Assembly (NCBI GenBank): GCA_963580455.1
Contig: OY756972.1
Location: 17,189,001 to 17,253,000 of the forward strand
Direction of reading: 5' to 3'
Origin: Euonymus europaeus
Taxonomy: Eukaryota > Streptophyta > Magnoliopsida > Celastrales > Celastraceae
Length of the DNA stretch: 64,000 nt
Shown: in pieces, positions 58,973 through 64,000 of the stretch
Layout of the letters: the number at the start of each line of letters is the position of its first letter
Numbering within the stretch: the first letter of the stretch is position 1
Translations under genes and position numbers: made by a program
Notes under the pieces: model-generated
Databases searched by the model: none
What the model was told of the DNA's origin: nothing
Seen by the model: only the letters and a program-made list of their open reading frames with translations

Positions 58973-59986
58973 ATGTCGAATTTAAAAAGTTTAGATTTCA
59001 CGGCACTTGATATTTCTGGAAGCAATTATCTATCTTGGGTTGTTGATGCTGAGACTCACTTGGGTGCTATGGGACTTGACAACACCATTAAAGCAGAAAA
59101 TACTGAGTCTCCACAGAATCAGGCTAAAGCAATGATTTTGCTTCGCCGCCACCTTCATGAGGAATTAAAAGCCGAATACCTCATGGAAAAGAATCCTCTT
59201 GCATTGTGGATTGATTTAAGGGAAATGTATGAACACCAGAAGAATATCATACTCCCAAAAGCTCGTTACGACTGGATGCACCTGAGGATGCAAGACTACA
59301 AATCAGTCCGTGAGTATAATTCTGCTATGTACAAAATTATCTCACAACTTGATTTTTGTGGTGAGAAACCTACTGAGTCGGATAAGCTAGAAAAAACACT
59401 GTCCACATTCCATGCTTCTAATATGATATTACAGGAGCAATAACGGCAGAAAGCATATACAAAACATTCTCATCTAGTAGGTGCTTTACTTGTGGCAGAG
59501 CAGAATAATGAGCTGCTGTTGAAAAATCATCATTCTCGCCCTACTGGCAGTACACCGTTCCCTGAAGCGAACGCTGTTGTACATAATAATCGAGGACGAG
59601 GACGTGGACGTGGTGGAAGAAGAGGTCGAGGCCGTGGTTATGGCCATCGAAACCATGGAGGTAATTCTGGTTATAATCCATACCACCAGAAGAGGTATGA
59701 TGGTGAAACAAGTCAGGCAAATAAAAGATTGCCAAATAAACCTCAGAATGGTAATAATGAAACTTGTTTCAGGTGTGGTGCTCAGGGGCATTGGTCACGT
59801 ACCTGTCGTACGCCTAGACATTTGGTAGATTTATATTAAGCCTCAACAAAAGGAAAGAGCAAGGTGGCAGAAACAAACTTTGCTAAGTTTGATAATAATG
59901 ATGACTTTGATGATCTTGAAGATCTTGGCAATTTAACACATTTGGATGTTTCAGATTTCCTAGAAAATCCTGATATATATAAATAA
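58973..59986 (+). pseudogene. Copia gag (UBN2 type) with two nonsense codons
   Basis: One frame from ATG 58973 (MSNLKSLDFTALDISGSNYL) to TAA 59984-59986. UBN2-type capsid region (HLGAMGLDN, YEHQKNIILPKARYDWMHLR, YNSAMYKIISQLDFCGEK), then an Arg-Gly repeat (GRGRGRGGRRGRGRGYGH) and a CCHC zinc knuckle (CFRCGAQGHWSRTC). Stops interrupt at 59441-59443 and 59837-59839, the latter where relatives usually read VDLYQ; the frame resumes each time, so both look like point changes. The tail after the second stop is acidic (DNNDDFDDLEDLG). Gag packages element RNA. Confidence 0.85.
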
Positions 59987-60341
59987 GTTTATTTACTTGT
60001 TGAGTTTAATTGTTGTATTGTATTTTGATTGTAAAAGCATTTAATTGCAAGCAATAAAATTTCAGCATTTTATAAATATCATTTTGATAAGTTAAAATAA
60101 TAATAATTAAAAAAAAAAGAAAAAAAAAGTCCAGAACTGCTGACGGTGGGTTCGATCCTCGGACCTTCTTTTCTAAACTATATTTTATTGGATCTCGCCA
60201 CCATTCGGCCACCAGTCCCGGACTTGTCAAATTTATACGTTTAATATATTTATATGCAATCTAATATTTATTTATATTATACTTTTGGATTAATATGTGA
60301 TGCAAGTTATTTTGTTTCTCTTTAGAAATATGGTCGATGAA
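59987..60341. other. Gag-pol spacer, AT-rich, possible intron
   Basis: About 350 bp without a copia protein match; gag and pol frames differ across it. The right edge, 'gtttctctttag' followed by 'aaatatggtcgatg', looks like a splice acceptor. No strong donor is evident at the left. A tRNA-like hairpin lies inside. It may be a regulatory or intron-like spacer of this family or a later insertion. Confidence 0.45.
60129..60223 (-). ncRNA. tRNA-like hairpin with Pol III-type boxes inside the copia spacer
   Basis: On the minus strand the 95 bases start GTCCGGG and end TCTGGAC; these ends can pair over 7 bp (two G-U) like an acceptor stem. An A-box-like TGGCCGAATGG and a B-box-like GGATCGAACCC lie inside. 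The strand then runs directly into a T-rich tract (opposite 60107-60128), a potential Pol III terminator. D and T arms do not fold cleanly, so it is not a normal tRNA. A SINE head or simple foldback is equally possible. Confidence 0.35.
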
Positions 60342-63300
60342 GATATATGTTTAATTGATAGTGCAACAACTCACACTATCCTTAAACATAAGAAATATTT
60401 TCTACACTTGACATTTCTTGAAGCAAATGTAAATACCATCTCAGGCACATAAAAAATAATTGAAGGCTCCGGAAGAGCTAATATCATATTGCCTAGAGGG
60501 ACAAAAATATATATTGAGGAAGCATTATACTCTCCCAAATAAAAAAGAAACTTATTGAGTTTCAAGGATATTCGTCACAATGGATATCATTTTGAGTCTG
60601 GAAGAGAAGGTAATAAAGATTACCTATATATTACTTCTATCATTTCAAGCCAGAAGCTTGTACTAGAAAAGTTTGTGGCTTTTTCTTCAGGTTTATATCA
60701 TGCAAGTATAAAATGGATTGAAACACATGTTGTGATGCACCAGAAGTGTTCTGATTTTAAAGAATCTATACTTTGGCATGATCGTCTTGGTCATCCAGGT
60801 TCTACTATGATGCGTAGAATAATTGAAAATACAAATGGACATCCATTACGAAACCAGAAGTTTCTTTTACCTAAAGATCACTTATGTGTTGCTTGTTCAC
60901 AAGGAAAATTAATTGTGAGACCATCTACCCTGAAGGTAGGCGTAGAATCTCCTAATTTTCTGCAACGTGTTCATGGAGATATATGTGGACCTATTCATCC
61001 ATCATGCGGACCATTTCGTTATTTTATGGTTTTGATAGATGCATCATCTAAGTGGTCACATGTATGTTTATTATCTACTCGTAATGTTGCATTTGCTAGA
61101 TTCTTAGCTCAAATTATTCGTTTACATGCACAATTTCCAGATTATCCCATTAAGTCTGTTCGATTAGATAATGCTGGTGAATTTACCTCTAAAGCCTTCA
61201 ATGATTATTGCATGTCATTAGGTATAGATGTTGAACATCCAGTTGCACATACTCATACTCAAAATGGTTTGGCAGAATCACTAATAAAACGTCTTCAGCT
61301 GATTGCTAGACCTATGCTTTTGAAAAGTAAATTACCTTTTGATGCTTGGGGACATGCCATATTACATGCTGCATCATTAATTCGAATCAGACCATCTGCT
61401 CATCATTCATATTCACCTTTACAGCTAGTGTTAGGTTCTCAACCCAATATTTCACATCTTCGTATATTTGGTTGTGCTGTTTATGTTCCTATTTCACCTC
61501 CACAACGTACTAAGATGGGACCACAACGTCAACTTGGTATCTATGTTGGTTTTGATTCTCCTTCTATTATTCGATATCTCGAACCACTAACTGGCGATAT
61601 TTTCAAAGCTAGATTTGCAGATTGTCACTTTGATGAATCTATTTTTCCTCCTTTAGGCAACAAAGATTCTCAACATCATAAACATGATGATATCTCTTGG
61701 AACACTGTGACACAATATCATTTTGATCCACGAACAAAGCAGTGTGAACTTGAAGTTCAGAAAATTGTTCATTTACAAGGTATTGCTAATCAATTACCTG
61801 ATGCATTTAATGATACTTCAAAAGTTTTGCAATCACATATTCCTGCTAGAAATTCTACTGAACGTATCAATGTCCCTGAAGGACAAATAGCAAGTGATGA
61901 ATTAAAACCACGTCAGAAACGTGGAAGACCACTGGGAGCTAAAGATAGATTTCCCCGAAAAAGAAATGTCCAAACTCCTATCAAAGCCCTAGCAGAGCAT
62001 ACTCCAGAAGAGCATATTTCTCCTGTAGAGATTACTCCTGAAGAGAATAAACTTATTGAATCCCAACATTCTGAAAAAATATCTCTTGAAGAGATACAAG
62101 TACCTGATGATGAAAATAATGAGCGCTCAATAACTCATAAAGAAATTTGGGATAGAAGTAAGATTATTGTTGACGATATATTTGCATATGCAGTTGCTAC
62201 AGACATTACCAAAAGTAATGAGGATTCTGAGCCTAAATCCGTTGATGAATGTCGACATAGAAGTGATTGGCCTAAATGGCAAGAAGCTATGAAAGCAGAA
62301 CTAAATTCTCTATCAAAAAGAGAAGTTTTTGGACCTGTAGTCCAGACACCAGAAGGTGTTCAACCAGTAGGATTCAAATGGGTGTTTGTGCGCAAGAGAA
62401 ATGAGAATAATGAGATTACTCGTTATAAAGCGAGACTCGTAGCACAAGGTTTCTCGCAGAGACCAGGAATTGATTATGATGAAACATATTCTCCTGTCAT
62501 GGATGGAATTACTTTTAGATTCTTAATTGGCCTAACGGTAGCTAAACGATTGACTATGCGTCTTATGGACGTAGTGACAGCTTATTTATATGGATCATTG
62601 GATAGTGAAATTTATATGAAAATCCCTGAAGGATTTCGGTTGCCTGAAGCAAAACCTAGAGGATTGTGTTCAATCAAACTCCAGCGTTCACTATATGGAT
62701 TAAAACAATCCGGGCGCATGTGGTATAATCGATTGAGTGAATATCTTATTAGAGAAGAATTTACGAATGATCCAATTTGTCCATGCGTATTTATTAAAAA
62801 GTCAGAATCTGGATTTGTTATAATCGCTGTTTATGTTGATGACTTAAATTTAATTGGGACTCCTGAAGAGCTCACTAAAGCTGCTGATTATTTAAAAGCA
62901 GAATTTGAGATGAAAGATCTAGGAAAGACAAAATATTGTCTTGGTCTTCAGATCGAACATTTGAGTAATGGTATCTTTCTTCATCAATCTACTTATACCG
63001 AAAAAGTATTAAAGCAGTTCTACATGGATAAGGTACATCCTTTGAGTTCTCCAATGGTAGTTCGTGCACTTGATGTAAAGAAAGATCTATTTCGACCTCA
63101 AGATGAGGGGGAGGCATTACTTGGTCCAGAAGTACCATATTTGAGTGCAATTGGATCTTTGATGTATTTAGCCAATTGTACTAGACCAGATATTGCATTT
63201 CCTGTGAATTTGTTGGCCAGATATAGTTCTGCTCCTACTCGACGTCATTGGAATGGAGTTAAACATATCATGCGTTATCTGCGAGGAACAACCGACTTGG

Positions 63301-63854
63301 GTTTATTCTACTCATCAGATCTCAAGTCTCAGTTGGTTGGATATGCAGATGCCGGTTATTTATCCGATCCTCACAATGCCAAGTCTCAGACTGGTTACGT
63401 ATTTCTTTTTGGAAATACTGCTATTTCTTGGAAATCAGTTAAACAAACACTCACAGCAACTTCTTCCAATCATTCTGAGATAGTGGCGATTTACGAAGCT
63501 AGTCGGGAATGCGTATGGCTGAGAGGAATGATTTCTCATATTCAAGAGAAGTGTGGATTACAATCTGTTAAAAGTATCCCAACGGTAGTCTATGAAGACA
63601 ATGCTGCTTGTATAGCTCAGCTCCGCGGAGGATACATAAAAGGTGACAGGACTAAACACATCTCCCCGAAATTCTTCAGTACACATGAGTTCCAGAAGAG
63701 TGGTGATATAGATGTTCAACAAGTTCGTTCTTGTGATAATCTAGCAGATTTATTCACTAAAGCGTTACCACCTACAACATTCAAGAAGTTGGTCTATAAG
63801 ATTGGTATGCGGAAACTCCAAGATCTTCTTGCATCAGGGGGAGTAAAGACATAA
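60342..63854 (+). CDS. Copia pol: protease (disrupted), integrase, reverse transcriptase, RNase H
   Basis: One frame throughout. The protease part (60342-60545) has the active site LIDSATTHTIL but two TAA stops, near 60450 and 60540; after them 1099 codons are open (60555-63854). Integrase: HHCC finger (HDRLGHPG, CVACSQGK near residue 110) and the D, D, E core in LIDASSKW, RLDNAGEF and QNGLAESLIKR. Reverse transcriptase: GFKWVFVRKRNENNEITRYK, MDVVTAYLYGSLDSEIYMKI and AVYVDDLNLIG, the catalytic YVDD intact. RNase H: YADAGYLSDP, then YEDNAACIAQ and the C-terminal DLFTKALPP. The long open frame implies fairly recent activity. It copies and integrates the element's own RNA. Confidence 0.92.
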
Positions 63855-64000
63855 AGACAGTGATATTGATTGTACTCTTTTTCCTTCGACCAATGGTTTT
63901 TTCCCACAGGGTTTTCCTTGGCAAGGTTTTAACGAGGCAGTCTTCTCACTGATCTCACTGAGTTGCTATACAAGAATGATGTACTCTTTTTCCTTCATTA
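63855..64000 (+). other. Pre-LTR region of the copia element
   Basis: Non-coding. Contains 'ggttttccttggcaaggttttaacgaggca'-type sequence seen upstream of the polypurine tract in many plant copia elements, between two copies of 'tgtactctttttccttc'. The polypurine tract and 3' LTR are not reached. Confidence 0.6.

Larger units (their letters stand above)
58448..64000 (+). mobile_element. Ty1/copia retrotransposon, 3' LTR beyond the window
   Basis: 5' LTR 58448-58866, primer-binding site, gag, spacer, then protease-integrase-RT-RNase H up to 63854. After pol comes the pre-LTR region with the direct repeat 'tgtactctttttccttc' (about 63874 and 63980). The 5 bp before the LTR are attct; the matching 3' TSD would lie outside the window. 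The pol is intact but gag and protease carry stop codons, so the copy is probably defective alone. Confidence 0.92.

Noticed and set aside
60129..60223. Functional tRNA gene
   Set aside because: Only the end pairing and box-like motifs fit; D and T arms do not form. Kept as a low-confidence tRNA-like hairpin.
1..64000. CRISPR arrays, bacterial-type operons, riboswitches or integrated virus
   Set aside because: No regularly spaced identical repeats, no prokaryotic gene layout, and no viral structural genes. Repeats present are TE or minisatellite in nature.

Overview
The window is plant nuclear DNA, most likely from a eudicot. It is AT-rich, its genes have short GT-AG introns, and plant gene families (neprosin, class I small heat-shock protein, CCT-domain regulator, pollen-type pectate lyase) sit in a dense bed of nested transposable elements. 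Nothing points to a bacterial, organellar or viral replicon. I cannot name the species.

Layout. Positions 1-8360 and 11694-17514 are two copies of a segmental duplication of at least 5.8 kb. Each copy carries a complete seven-exon neprosin-domain gene (2194-4034 and 13861-15699; 418 aa each by my splice model). Copy A later received a 2.5 kb LTR-like insertion (5273-7778), whose empty site is preserved in copy B. Between the copies lie a 5'-truncated LINE (8361-10456), a 348 bp foldback MITE (10494-10841) and an inverted repeat made of upstream sequence of the duplicated unit (10895-12062). From 19021 to 22882 lies a hAT transposon with an 8 bp target-site duplication (TSD) and a decayed transposase. 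A SINE with a perfect 15 bp TSD follows at 23246-23473. The stretch 23890-39964 is mostly Ty1/copia debris on the minus strand: an older relic (about 23890-27500) and a second element bounded by LTRs at 28065-28651 and 39460-39964. The second is split by a Tat/Ogre-like LTR fragment that in turn hosts a second, TTF-type hAT element (33056 to about 36027).

Gene island. From about 41.2 to 50.7 kb the DNA is comparatively gene-like: a small heat-shock protein (41275-41694, minus) with heat-shock elements, a three-exon CCT-domain regulator (42388-44528, minus) and a three-exon pectate lyase (49301-50672, plus). Short non-autonomous elements lie between them, including an 823 bp deletion derivative of the TTF-hAT family (47446-48268).

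Right end. A nearly complete but decayed LINE (52045-57751) is flanked by an 11 bp TSD and carries, at 53969-54480, a retrocopy of an EVE-domain (THYN1-like) gene with its own 17 bp TSD. The last 5.5 kb is a Ty1/copia element with a well-defined 5' LTR, a gag carrying nonsense codons and a long uninterrupted pol. Its 3' LTR lies beyond the window.

The host genes show no sign of forming one pathway. I found no new enzymatic or defence system. The best second-look items are the neprosin pair with its apparent gene-conversion tract, the retrocopy within a LINE, the tRNA-like hairpin in the copia gag-pol spacer, and the autonomous/non-autonomous hAT pair.
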